A DNA stretch of 41,191 nt from contig URXY01000010.1 in NCBI GenBank assembly GCA_900552015.1, positions 1 through 41,191 on the forward strand, in the 5' to 3' direction. This document shows positions 5,522-12,610 of this stretch, piece after piece. The notes below the pieces were generated by a model. The model was not told the origin of the DNA. It searched no databases and worked only from the letters and a program-made list of their open reading frames with translations. This stretch comes from an uncultured Eubacteriales bacterium. GTDB taxonomy: Bacteria; Bacillota; Clostridia; Oscillospirales; Oscillospiraceae. The position numbers and the translations under genes are program-made. Position 1 is the stretch's first letter. Each line of letters begins with the position of its first letter.

Positions 5522-8500
5522 TTATTCCGCGCTCTTGAGACTTTCGACCATGTCGATCTTCTTCATCCGGAAGTGCGCGAGCACGTTGACCGCGACGGAG
5601 AAGAGCACCGTCAATATCGCCGCGTAGACATAGGCCGACGTTGCCGTCTGCCGCCCGAACATCATGAGGTCGATCTCCGTGGAGCGGACAAGGTAGATGT
5701 GCAGCCAGTGGCCCATGAAGCAGCCCAGCAGGATGCCGAACACCGTGAGCACGATGTTCTCGCGATACACATAGGCCGAGACCTCGCCGTCGTAAAAGCC
5801 CAGCAGCTTGATCGTCGCGAGCTCGCGCTGGCGCTCGGTGATGTTGATGTTCGAGAGGTTGAAGAGCACGACCATCGCCAGCGCCGCCGCCGCCAGAATG
5901 ATGATGACCACAACGAAGTCCACGCGCTCCATGCTGTGCATGTAGGTATCCTGCGTGTCGCGCATGCGCGAGGTCGTCGCCACGCCGCTCATGTCGAGCA
6001 GCTTTTCAAAAATGGCGTTGCAGGTGTCGGTATCGTCGCTCGTGAAGTTCAGAAGGTAGGCGTTCGGCTCGCCGTCGGCGTGGAGCGCATTTTCATAGTA
6101 GCCGGGCGTCATATAGACGAAGTGGCCCGTATAGTGCTCGTAGATGCCCGCGACCGTCACATCGCCGCGCACGTCGCCGTCGAGGAAGAAGGTGTCGCCC
6201 ACCGAGACCTTCAAAAGCTCGGAGAGCTTCTGGTCGATGTATACGCCCTCATCGCCCATTGTGATGGGCTCGCCGCTCTTGTAGTCGAAAAGGTCCACGA
6301 CCTTGCCGATCTCGTCCGCCTCCATCACCTCGACATAGGCGGTGGTCGAATAGGAGGGGGTGACCACCGTGGCGGACGAGGCCTCGCAGGGAACATAGCT
6401 CACAATGCGCTCATCGCCTGCGAGGAAGTCCTCCACCGCCTGGCGCTCAGTGCTCAGCGCATTGTCCGAGAGCGTCACCTGCGCGGAGTAGTGGAAGAGA
6501 TCGTCATACTGGCGCGACATCGTAAAGAGAAGGGACGAGCGCAGGCCGAAGCCCGCGATGATGAGCGCGGTGCAGCCGCCGATGCCGATGACCGTCATCC
6601 AGAAGCGCTTTTGATAGCGGAAGAGGTTGCGCGCCGTCACCTTATGGGTGAAGGACATTCTTTTCCACAGGGGACGGATGTACTCAAGGAAGACGCGCTT
6701 GCCCGCCTTCGGCGTGCGCGGGCGCATCAGGCTCGCGGGCGTTTCGCGCAGCGTGGCAAGGCACGCCCAGAGCGTTGCGAGCGTTGTGCAGGCGACTGCC
6801 GCCAGCACGGAGAAGATCGATATCTCCGGATAGGCGCGCAGCTCGATATCCGGCATCTGATACATGATCTGATAGGCCGTGAAGATCATCTTGGGGAAGA
6901 GGATGTAGCCGATGACGAGGCCGAAAACGCCGCCCGTCAGACTCGGCAGCAGCCCGTAGAAGAGATACTTGCGGGAAATGGCAAGGCTGCTGTAGCCCAT
7001 CGCCTTGAGTGAGCCGATCTGCACGCGCTGCTCTTCGACCATGCGCGTCATCGTCGTGAGGCACACGAGCGCCGCCACGAGGAAGAAGATGATGGGGAAA
7101 ACGCTCGCAAGGTTCGCCATGCGCTCGGCGTCCTGCCCGAAGCCCGTGTAGCCGGGATTGTAGCTGCGGCCGAAGAGATACCACTCGCAGCTTTCAATGT
7201 CTGCGACCTCGCGGCGGGCGTCGGTGATCTTCTTCTGCGCGTCGGCGATCTTTTCGTCGGCCTCGGCCTTGCCGTCCTCATAGTCGTTCAGGCCGTCGCG
7301 GTAGTCCTGCTCGCCCTTCTGCAGATCGCGGTAGGCGTCGGCCAGCTCCTGTGCGCCGGAGGCGTACTGCGCTTCGCCGTCGTCATACTCCTGCCAGCCC
7401 GTGTCCAGCTCTGCGCGCGCGGCATCGAGCTGCGCCTTGGCTTCGTCGAGCTGCTGCTGGGCCTGCTCCATCTGCTGCTGCATCGCGGCGAGCGCGGCGG
7501 GGTCCGTCACCGCAGCCATGCCCGCCCCGGCGGCAGCCTTTTGATCTTCAAATTCCCTGCGCGAGGCCTCGTATTGCGCAAGGCCGTCCGCATACTCCTG
7601 CTCGCCGTCCCGTAAGGACTGATAGGCCTCGTCCAGCCGCGCGCGGGAGTCCTTCAGCTCCTGCTGGCCGCTGCGGTAGTCGCGCCAGCCGTTGTCGAGC
7701 TTCTTTCGCGCATCGGAAAGCTCGCGCTGTGCCTTGCCGAGCTCTTCGTCGGCTTCCGCCTTCGCATCGTCGAGCTCCTGCTGTGCGTCGTCGAGCTTCT
7801 CTGTCGCCTCGGCCACGAGGGAGTCGTGCCGCAGCGCGGCGCGCTCATCGCCGAAAGCCTCGAGCGTGTCGATGACATCGTCGATATAGTCGTCGTACTC
7901 GTCATAGAACGCGGTCATCTCCGCCGCGCCCGTGACGCGCGCGTAGGCCGCCGTATAGTAGTCGAGCGCAAAGGCGTCGCGCGGCAGGTAGAGGTATGCC
8001 TTCACCGTGCCGCTGCCGATCGAGGAGGTGCCGCGCTCCACCGCAATATACACCGGCGAACGGACGGTGCCGACCACCGTGTATTGCTCGTCCGTGAGCG
8101 CGTCGTCCATCTTGCTGTCCGGCTCGAGGGCGATGGTATCGCCGATGGCGATGCCCAAAAGCCCCAGCATATTCTCTTCCACCACGCACTCGTCCGCGCG
8201 CGCGGGCATCCGCCCCTCGCGCAGCAGCACGTCGTTGATGCCCTGATCGCTCAGCGACAGGACCTTTACGACCGCTTCCGCCCCGTCGGAGGAGGCGAAG
8301 GCGTCGAGGACATACTCGCCCTCGGCGTTTTCGATGTTCTTCTGCGCCTTGAGCGCGTCGATATCGTCGTCCGTCAGGCCGAGGGTCGAGAGCACCTGAA
8401 TGTCGGCCAGATGCAGTGAGTCGAGATAATCGTCGCCCGTGTGCTTCATATCCGGCGCAGTGGCCTTGAGTCCCGAGAGGAACGCGACCGACAGCGCGAC

Positions 8501-8578
8501 CAAGATCATGATGGAGAAAAAGCGGCTCTTCGTGTGTCCGATCTCACGCCAGAAGTCCTTTTGCATCGCGCTTTTCAT
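5522..8578 (-). CDS. FtsX-type ABC transporter permease with long coiled coil
   Basis: 1018 residues. Layout: N-terminal helix at about 20-40 (FFSIMILVALSVAFLSGL), an extracellular domain of about 200 residues, then a coiled coil at about 255-480 built from repeats such as ELDDAK, QELKDSR, QQLDEAK and QELADAY. A first FtsX membrane unit follows (FPIIFFLVAALVCLTTMTRM, with EEQRVQIGSLKAMGYS), then a second extracellular domain, and a second FtsX unit at about 890-1005 (VVVIIILAAAALAMVVLF, ERQRELATIKLLGF). This is the DUF214/MacB-like class of permease; members export peptides or lipids or act mechanically from the membrane. The partner ATPase is encoded 31 bases upstream. ATG 8578 has only a G-rich ribosome binding site. 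The substrate is unknown. Confidence 0.9.
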   Translation of the reverse strand: MKSAMQKDFWREIGHTKSRFFSIMILVALSVAFLSGLKATAPDMKHTGDDYLDSLHLADIQVLSTLGLTDDDIDALKAQKNIENAEGEYVLDAFASSDGAEAVVKVLSLSDQGINDVLLREGRMPARADECVVEENMLGLLGIAIGDTIALEPDSKMDDALTDEQYTVVGTVRSPVYIAVERGTSSIGSGTVKAYLYLPRDAFALDYYTAAYARVTGAAEMTAFYDEYDDYIDDVIDTLEAFGDERAALRHDSLVAEATEKLDDAQQELDDAKAEADEELGKAQRELSDARKKLDNGWRDYRSGQQELKDSRARLDEAYQSLRDGEQEYADGLAQYEASRREFEDQKAAAGAGMAAVTDPAALAAMQQQMEQAQQQLDEAKAQLDAARAELDTGWQEYDDGEAQYASGAQELADAYRDLQKGEQDYRDGLNDYEDGKAEADEKIADAQKKITDARREVADIESCEWYLFGRSYNPGYTGFGQDAERMANLASVFPIIFFLVAALVCLTTMTRMVEEQRVQIGSLKAMGYSSLAISRKYLFYGLLPSLTGGVFGLVIGYILFPKMIFTAYQIMYQMPDIELRAYPEISIFSVLAAVACTTLATLWACLATLRETPASLMRPRTPKAGKRVFLEYIRPLWKRMSFTHKVTARNLFRYQKRFWMTVIGIGGCTALIIAGFGLRSSLLFTMSRQYDDLFHYSAQVTLSDNALSTERQAVEDFLAGDERIVSYVPCEASSATVVTPSYSTTAYVEVMEADEIGKVVDLFDYKSGEPITMGDEGVYIDQKLSELLKVSVGDTFFLDGDVRGDVTVAGIYEHYTGHFVYMTPGYYENALHADGEPNAYLLNFTSDDTDTCNAIFEKLLDMSGVATTSRMRDTQDTYMHSMERVDFVVVIIILAAAALAMVVLFNLSNINITERQRELATIKLLGFYDGEVSAYVYRENIVLTVFGILLGCFMGHWLHIYLVRSTEIDLMMFGRQTATSAYVYAAILTVLFSVAVNVLAHFRMKKIDMVESLKSAE

Positions 8579-8609
8579 CGTGCCGCCCCCCTTACTTTCC
8601 GTGTTCCGC

Positions 8610-9314
8610 TCACCATTCGATCGTCTCTACGCTCTTCGGCGTCTCGTTGCGCTGCATGGTCTCCACCGTGCCGTTTTTGATGTGGATGACGCGGTCGGCC
8701 ATTGGTGTAATGGCGCTGTTGTGCGTGATGACCACGACCGTCACGCCCTTTTCCCGACAGGTATCCTGCAAAAGCTTCAATATCTGCTTGCCCGTCACAT
8801 AGTCGAGCGCGCCGGTCGGCTCGTCGCAGAGCAGGAGCTTCGGGTTTTTCGCGAGCGCGCGGGCAATGGCCACGCGCTGCTGCTCGCCGCCGGAAAGCTG
8901 ACCGGGGAAGTTGTTCGCGCGCGCGGAAAGGCCGACCTCCTTGAGCACTTCCTCCGCGTCGAGCGGGTCCTTGCAGATCTGCGCCGCGAGCTCGACGTTT
9001 TCGAGCGCCGTCAAATTGCCGACGAGGTTATAGAACTGGAAGACGAAACCGATGTCGTGGCGGCGGTAGGTCGTGAGCTGGCGGGCGTTGAAGTCGCTCA
9101 CGCGCGTGCCGTCGACCGTGATCGTGCCGCCCGAGCAGGCGTCCATGCCGCCGAGCATATTGAGCACCGTTGTCTTGCCCGCGCCCGAGGGACCCACGAT
9201 GACGCAGAATTCCCCCTTACTGATGGTAAAGCTGATGTGGTCCACGGCGCGTATCTCCACCTCGCCGCTGTGATAGACCTTGGAAACATCTTCAAATGTG
9301 ACGAACTCCGCCAT
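8610..9314 (-). CDS. ABC transporter ATPase (LolD/MacB type)
   Basis: 234 residues from ATG 9314, which has GGAGGA upstream; a 7-codon longer start is less well placed. Walker A GPSGAGKTT is at residues 41-49, then Q-loop FQFYNLVG, signature LSGGEQQRVAIARAL, Walker B LLLCDEPTGAL and the switch histidine in VVVITHN. The high match to MacB/LolD-type ATPases and the FtsX-type permease next to it define a two-gene exporter or mechanotransmission system, with the ATPase dimer on the cytoplasmic side. Promoter at 9365-9393. Confidence 0.95.
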   Translation of the reverse strand: MAEFVTFEDVSKVYHSGEVEIRAVDHISFTISKGEFCVIVGPSGAGKTTVLNMLGGMDACSGGTITVDGTRVSDFNARQLTTYRRHDIGFVFQFYNLVGNLTALENVELAAQICKDPLDAEEVLKEVGLSARANNFPGQLSGGEQQRVAIARALAKNPKLLLCDEPTGALDYVTGKQILKLLQDTCREKGVTVVVITHNSAITPMADRVIHIKNGTVETMQRNETPKSVETIEW

Positions 9315-9364
9315 TGCACGCGTCCTCCGTTTCAAAAATAAGCTGTTGTGTTTCTGTTGTGTTT

Positions 9365-9393
9365 ATTATAAAGTGCAGTACGGTAAAATGCAA
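9365..9393 (-). promoter_or_regulatory. Promoter of the ABC transporter operon
   Basis: Minus strand: TTGCAT (rc 9388-9393), 17 bases, TATAAT (rc 9365-9370). An inverted pair TGCAAG/CTTGCA, 14 bases apart, overlaps the -35 (about 9389-9414) and could be an operator. The 5' untranslated part carries ACACAACAG twice. Confidence 0.8.
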
Positions 9394-9459
9394 GTAAATT
9401 CTCAGCATCTTGCATGAAAGGTGTGCTAATTTTTTGGTCAAAACCATGAAAGCTGCTGA

Positions 9460-9488
9460 TTGAAATTTGCGTTTCCCGCGGCTATAAT
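9460..9488 (+). promoter_or_regulatory. Strong promoter before a 25-codon ORF
   Basis: TTGAAA (9460-9465), spacer of exactly 17 bases, TATAAT (9483-9488). A start near 9495 would leave a 36-base leader before the small ORF. Confidence 0.87.
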
Positions 9489-9530
9489 ACAAAACTGAAG
9501 TAAATGAAAGAAAGGAGCGTGAGACATAGA

Positions 9531-9608
9531 ATGTTCGAGAACTTCATCAAGCAGGATGTTGACGACATGATCTTCGGCAGCACCAAGCAGATCATCAGCG
9601 AGCGCTGA
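9531..9608 (+). CDS. Small ORF of 25 residues with its own promoter and terminator
   Basis: Reads MFENFIKQDVDDMIFGST, then KQIISER and a TGA. It is acidic in the middle with a hydrophobic/aromatic face and no membrane helix. AAAGGAG (9511-9517) lies 13 bases before the ATG, a long but usable spacing; a GTG four codons earlier is too close to that site. A perfect promoter stands upstream and a strong terminator 13 bases after the stop, so the unit is a complete small transcript of about 150 bases. It could be a microprotein, or a small RNA with a chance ORF. It lies upstream of prfB, which has a separate promoter. No family recognised. Confidence 0.6.
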   Translation: MFENFIKQDVDDMIFGSTKQIISER

Positions 9609-9621
9609 GATCAGTGAACGA

Positions 9622-9650
9622 CCACGCTATCAGCGTGGCTTTTTTGTTTT
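9622..9650 (+). terminator. Terminator of the small transcript
   Basis: CCACGCT-ATC-AGCGTGG hairpin (9622-9638) followed by CTTTTTTGTTTTTT. Clean rho-independent form. Confidence 0.9.
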
Positions 9651-9715
9651 TTGCGCCAAAGATGTGCAAAGCCGCCCCCCGCGGGAGTTTTTTGCCACGG
9701 AGGACGGATTTTTTC

Positions 9716-9744
9716 TTGCCTTTGCACGGCGGTTATGATATACT
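9716..9744 (+). promoter_or_regulatory. prfB promoter
   Basis: TTGCCT (9716-9721), 17 bases, TATACT (9739-9744). AAGGAG at 9770-9775 is the ribosome binding site for ATG 9784. Confidence 0.8.
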
Positions 9745-9783
9745 TTTTCGGCTAATGCAGAACGAAAACAAGGAGAAAACGCC

Positions 9784-10908
9784 ATGGCTGTGATCGAATA
9801 CGATTCCTATAAGCAGAAACTGCTTGCAATGGACGAAACGCTTGATAATCTGTCCAAGGCCCTCGAGATCGAACCGGCCCGCCACGAACTCACCCGTCTG
9901 GAGCTCGAAGCACACGAGGACGGCTTCTGGAACGATCTGGAGCGCTCGCAGAAGAATCAGATGCGCTCGAAGCAGCTTCAAAATAAGATCCACCGCTACG
10001 AAAAGCTCGTCTCCACGCGCGACGATCTGCTCGCGCTGATCGACATGGGCAGTGAGATGGACGACGCGAGCCTGCTGCCCGAGCTCGAAGAGGGCTACGC
10101 AACGCTCGAAAAGGAGATGGAGGAGGCGAGCCTGACGACGCTGCTCTCCGGCGAATACGATAACTGCAACGCCATCCTCACCTTCCACGCCGGCGCCGGC
10201 GGAACGGAGGCGCAGGACTGGACGCAGATGCTCTACCGCATGTATATGCAGTGGGCCACGAAGCATGGCTTCAGCTTTGAGATGCTCGACTACCTCGACG
10301 GCGAAGACGCCGGTCTCAAGAGTGCGACGGTCATGGTCAAGGGCGAGAACGCCTACGGCTATCTGAAGGGCGAGAATGGCGTGCACCGCCTGGTGCGCGT
10401 TTCTCCGTTCGACGCCAACGCCCGCCGCCAGACGAGCTTCTCCGCACTCGAGGTCATGCCCGAGCTGCCCGACGATATCGAGGTCGAGATCCGCCCCGAG
10501 GATATCGAGATGCAGGTCTACCGTGCGTCCGGCGCGGGCGGCCAGCACGTCAACAAGACCTCCTCTGCCGTTCGACTCATCCATAAGCCCACAGGCATCG
10601 TCACCGCCTGCCAGACGCAGCGCTCACAGTTCCAGAACCGCGACTACGCCATGCAGATGCTGAAATCAAAGCTCATGGAGCTGAAGATCCAGCAGCACGC
10701 GGAAAAAATTTCCGACATCAAGGGCGTGCAGCTCAAGATCGAATGGGGCAGCCAGATCCGCTCCTACGTCTTCATGCCCTACCAGCTCGTGAAGGATATG
10801 CGCACCGACTATGAAACGGGCAACATCCAGTCTGTCATGGACGGCGACCTCGACGGCTTTATCAACGCGTATCTCACGAAGGCTGCCAACGGGGAACTGA
10901 AAAAATAA
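9784..10908 (+). CDS. prfB: Peptide chain release factor 2
   Basis: Releases the finished protein at UGA and UAA stop codons. 374 residues. The stop-codon reading tripeptide SPF is in LVRVSPFDANARRQTSF and the catalytic GGQ is at residues 252-254 (SGAGGQHVNKTSSAVR); the family signature GAGGTEAQDW is also present. The reading frame is open from ATG 9784 to the stop: there is no in-frame UGA near codon 25 and no CTTTGA slippery site, so the autoregulatory +1 frameshift found in many bacteria is absent. The SPF motif separates it from RF1 (PxT). Promoter at 9716-9744; a small hairpin follows the stop. Confidence 0.97.
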   Translation: MAVIEYDSYKQKLLAMDETLDNLSKALEIEPARHELTRLELEAHEDGFWNDLERSQKNQMRSKQLQNKIHRYEKLVSTRDDLLALIDMGSEMDDASLLPELEEGYATLEKEMEEASLTTLLSGEYDNCNAILTFHAGAGGTEAQDWTQMLYRMYMQWATKHGFSFEMLDYLDGEDAGLKSATVMVKGENAYGYLKGENGVHRLVRVSPFDANARRQTSFSALEVMPELPDDIEVEIRPEDIEMQVYRASGAGGQHVNKTSSAVRLIHKPTGIVTACQTQRSQFQNRDYAMQMLKSKLMELKIQQHAEKISDIKGVQLKIEWGSQIRSYVFMPYQLVKDMRTDYETGNIQSVMDGDLDGFINAYLTKAANGELKK

Positions 10909-10911
10909 TTC

Positions 10912-11069
10912 AAAAATGTGCATAGCACATTTTGAGAGAGATATCTGCAGCGTGCTTCGCGCACTCGCTTTGCTCGCACACTTGCACACTGAGAAGTATT
11001 TTTTCCGCGCACTGGTCGCGGAAAAAATGATCAGATTTTGATTCCGGCGCAGCAAGCGCCGGAATTTTT
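10912..11069 (+). repeat. Hairpin array between prfB and the MATE gene
   Basis: In order: AAAATGTGC-ATA-GCACATTTT (10914-10934), likely the prfB terminator; GTGC-TTC-GCAC (about 10952-10963); TTTTTTCCGCG-CACTGGT-CGCGGAAAAAA (about 10999-11027); and ATTCCGGCGC-AGCAA-GCGCCGGAATTTTTA (11041-11070). The last is terminator-like and ends right at the ribosome binding site of the MATE gene. No promoter is visible between them, so the MATE gene may be expressed by read-through controlled by these structures. Confidence 0.65.
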
Positions 11070-11083
11070 ATGGGGTATTGTCT

Positions 11084-12439
11084 ATGGAAGAAAACATCAA
11101 AGAAAACAAAATGGGCACGATGCCCATCGGAAAGCTCCTTGCCAACATGGCAGGGCCTGTGATGGTGTCGATGCTCTTTCAGGCGCTCTACAACATCGTC
11201 GACAGCGTGTTCGTCGCCAAGCTCAGTCAGGATGCGATGAACGCCGTCTCGCTCGCTTTCCCCCTGCAAATGCTGTGCATCGCCTTCTCCGTCGGCACGG
11301 GTGTCGGCATCAACGCGCTGCTCGCGCGCTCACTGGGCGAAAAGAACCAGGTGGCGGTGAACCGCGCGGCAGGCACAGGCCTTTTTCTGGTCCTCTGCAC
11401 CGCTGCTGTCTTCATGCTGCTCGGCTTCACGCTCGCAGAGCCGTTCTTCCGCCTGCAGACGGCCAATGAGCAGATCATCGCCTACGGCCGCGACTATGTC
11501 ATAATCTGCATCGGCGGCTCGCTCGGCATCTTCGTGCAGGTCTACGGCGAGCGGCTCTTGCAGGCCACGGGCCGCACGAATCTCTCGATGATCGCGCAGA
11601 TCGCGGGCGCGGTGTGCAACATCGTGCTCGACCCTATCCTGATCTTCGGCCTTCTCGGCTTCCCGCGCCTTGAGGTCGCGGGCGCGGCCATCGCCACCAT
11701 CGTCGGTCAGTTCATGGGCGCCATCCTCGGCCTTGTGCTCAACCACACGAAAAATCCAGAGGTCCAGCTGCGCGCGGCAAGCATCCGTCCCCACGGCGCG
11801 ACCATTCGGGATATCTACGCCGTCGGCATCCCGTCGATCATCGTCCAGTCCATCGGCTCGGTGATGATGTTCGGCATGAACCGCATCCTCATCTCGTTCA
11901 CCGAGGCGGCGACGGCGGTGTTCGGCGCGTACTTCAAGCTGCAGAGCTTTATCTTCATGCCGTGCTTCGGCCTCAACAATGCGATGGTCCCCATCGTGTC
12001 GTACAACTACGGCGCGGGAAAGTTCGACCGCGTGCGCAAGACCGTCCGCCTGACGGCCATCACAGCCATCGGCATCATGTGCATCGGCTGCGCACTCTTC
12101 GAACTCATCCCCGGCACGCTGCTGGGCCTGTTCTCGCCCACGGACGAAGCGCTCGCCATCGGCAAGACAGCGCTGCGCATCATCGGCGCGCACTTCCCGC
12201 TCGCGGGCTTCAGCATCATCGCCGCGAGCGCCTGTCAGGCGCTCGGCAAGCCCATCTACTCGCTCATCAACTCCGTCTGCCGCCAGATCGTCGTGCTGCT
12301 GCCCACGGCGTATCTGCTGTCGCTCACAGGGCGGCTCAAACTCGTGTGGCTCGCGTTCCCGATCGCAGAGTTCGTATCCGTACTGCTCAACTCGTGGTTT
12401 CTCAAGCGCACGTATAAGGCGTCGCTGGAAAAGGAATGA
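11084..12439 (+). CDS. MATE family multidrug/cation efflux transporter
   Basis: 451 residues with about 12 membrane helices; a Na+- or H+-driven exporter of drugs or metabolites in the cytoplasmic membrane. Early helix AGPVMVSMLFQALYNIVDSV, then VGTGVGINALLARSLGE, QATGRTNLSMIAQIAGAVCN and DPILIFGLLG in the middle, and GVGIPSI-like and FSIIAASACQALGKP repeats in the second half, all typical of the clostridial MATE/NorM-like group. ATG 11084 is chosen over the upstream in-frame TTG because GGGG (11072-11075) is 8 bases before it. It follows prfB in the same direction after a hairpin array. The substrate cannot be predicted. Confidence 0.93.
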   Translation: MEENIKENKMGTMPIGKLLANMAGPVMVSMLFQALYNIVDSVFVAKLSQDAMNAVSLAFPLQMLCIAFSVGTGVGINALLARSLGEKNQVAVNRAAGTGLFLVLCTAAVFMLLGFTLAEPFFRLQTANEQIIAYGRDYVIICIGGSLGIFVQVYGERLLQATGRTNLSMIAQIAGAVCNIVLDPILIFGLLGFPRLEVAGAAIATIVGQFMGAILGLVLNHTKNPEVQLRAASIRPHGATIRDIYAVGIPSIIVQSIGSVMMFGMNRILISFTEAATAVFGAYFKLQSFIFMPCFGLNNAMVPIVSYNYGAGKFDRVRKTVRLTAITAIGIMCIGCALFELIPGTLLGLFSPTDEALAIGKTALRIIGAHFPLAGFSIIAASACQALGKPIYSLINSVCRQIVVLLPTAYLLSLTGRLKLVWLAFPIAEFVSVLLNSWFLKRTYKASLEKE

Positions 12440-12449
12440 TGGTTTTTTC

Positions 12450-12536
12450 TCCCTTGCAGGGAGAGCTTATATTCCGCGCGCCAGGCGCGCGGGCTTACAG
12501 TGCAGCGCCGCAGGCGCTGCTGCTCATCCCCCCTCC
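12450..12536. repeat. Structured intergenic repeat, copy 1
   Basis: Elements: CTCCC-TTGCA-GGGAG (12450-12464), CCGCGCGCC-A-GGCGCGCGG (12474-12492), AGTGCAGCGCC-GCA-GGCGCTGC (12500-12520) and a closing TCATCCCCCCTCC. The hairpin pair, the linker AGTGCAGCGCC and the C-rich end recur at 22744-22808. It lies in the tail-to-tail gap between the MATE gene and the EF-G-like gene. No coding potential. Confidence 0.7.
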
Positions 12537-12551
12537 GCGCTTTGCGCAGAG

Positions 12552-12586
12552 AAAAAGGACTTCCCTTTCGAGAAGTCCTTTTTTCC
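12552..12586. terminator. Bidirectional terminator between the MATE and EF-G-like genes
   Basis: AAAAAGGACTTC-CCTTTCGA-GAAGTCCTTTTTT. T-runs on both strands fit a shared terminator for the convergent genes. Confidence 0.92.
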
Positions 12587-12610
12587 TTATTTTCTGTTGT
12601 CCAGAAGCAA

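Noticed and set aside
9325..9365. Repeated ACACAACAG in the leader of the ABC operon
   Set aside because: Only two short copies; too little to call an operator or a repeat.
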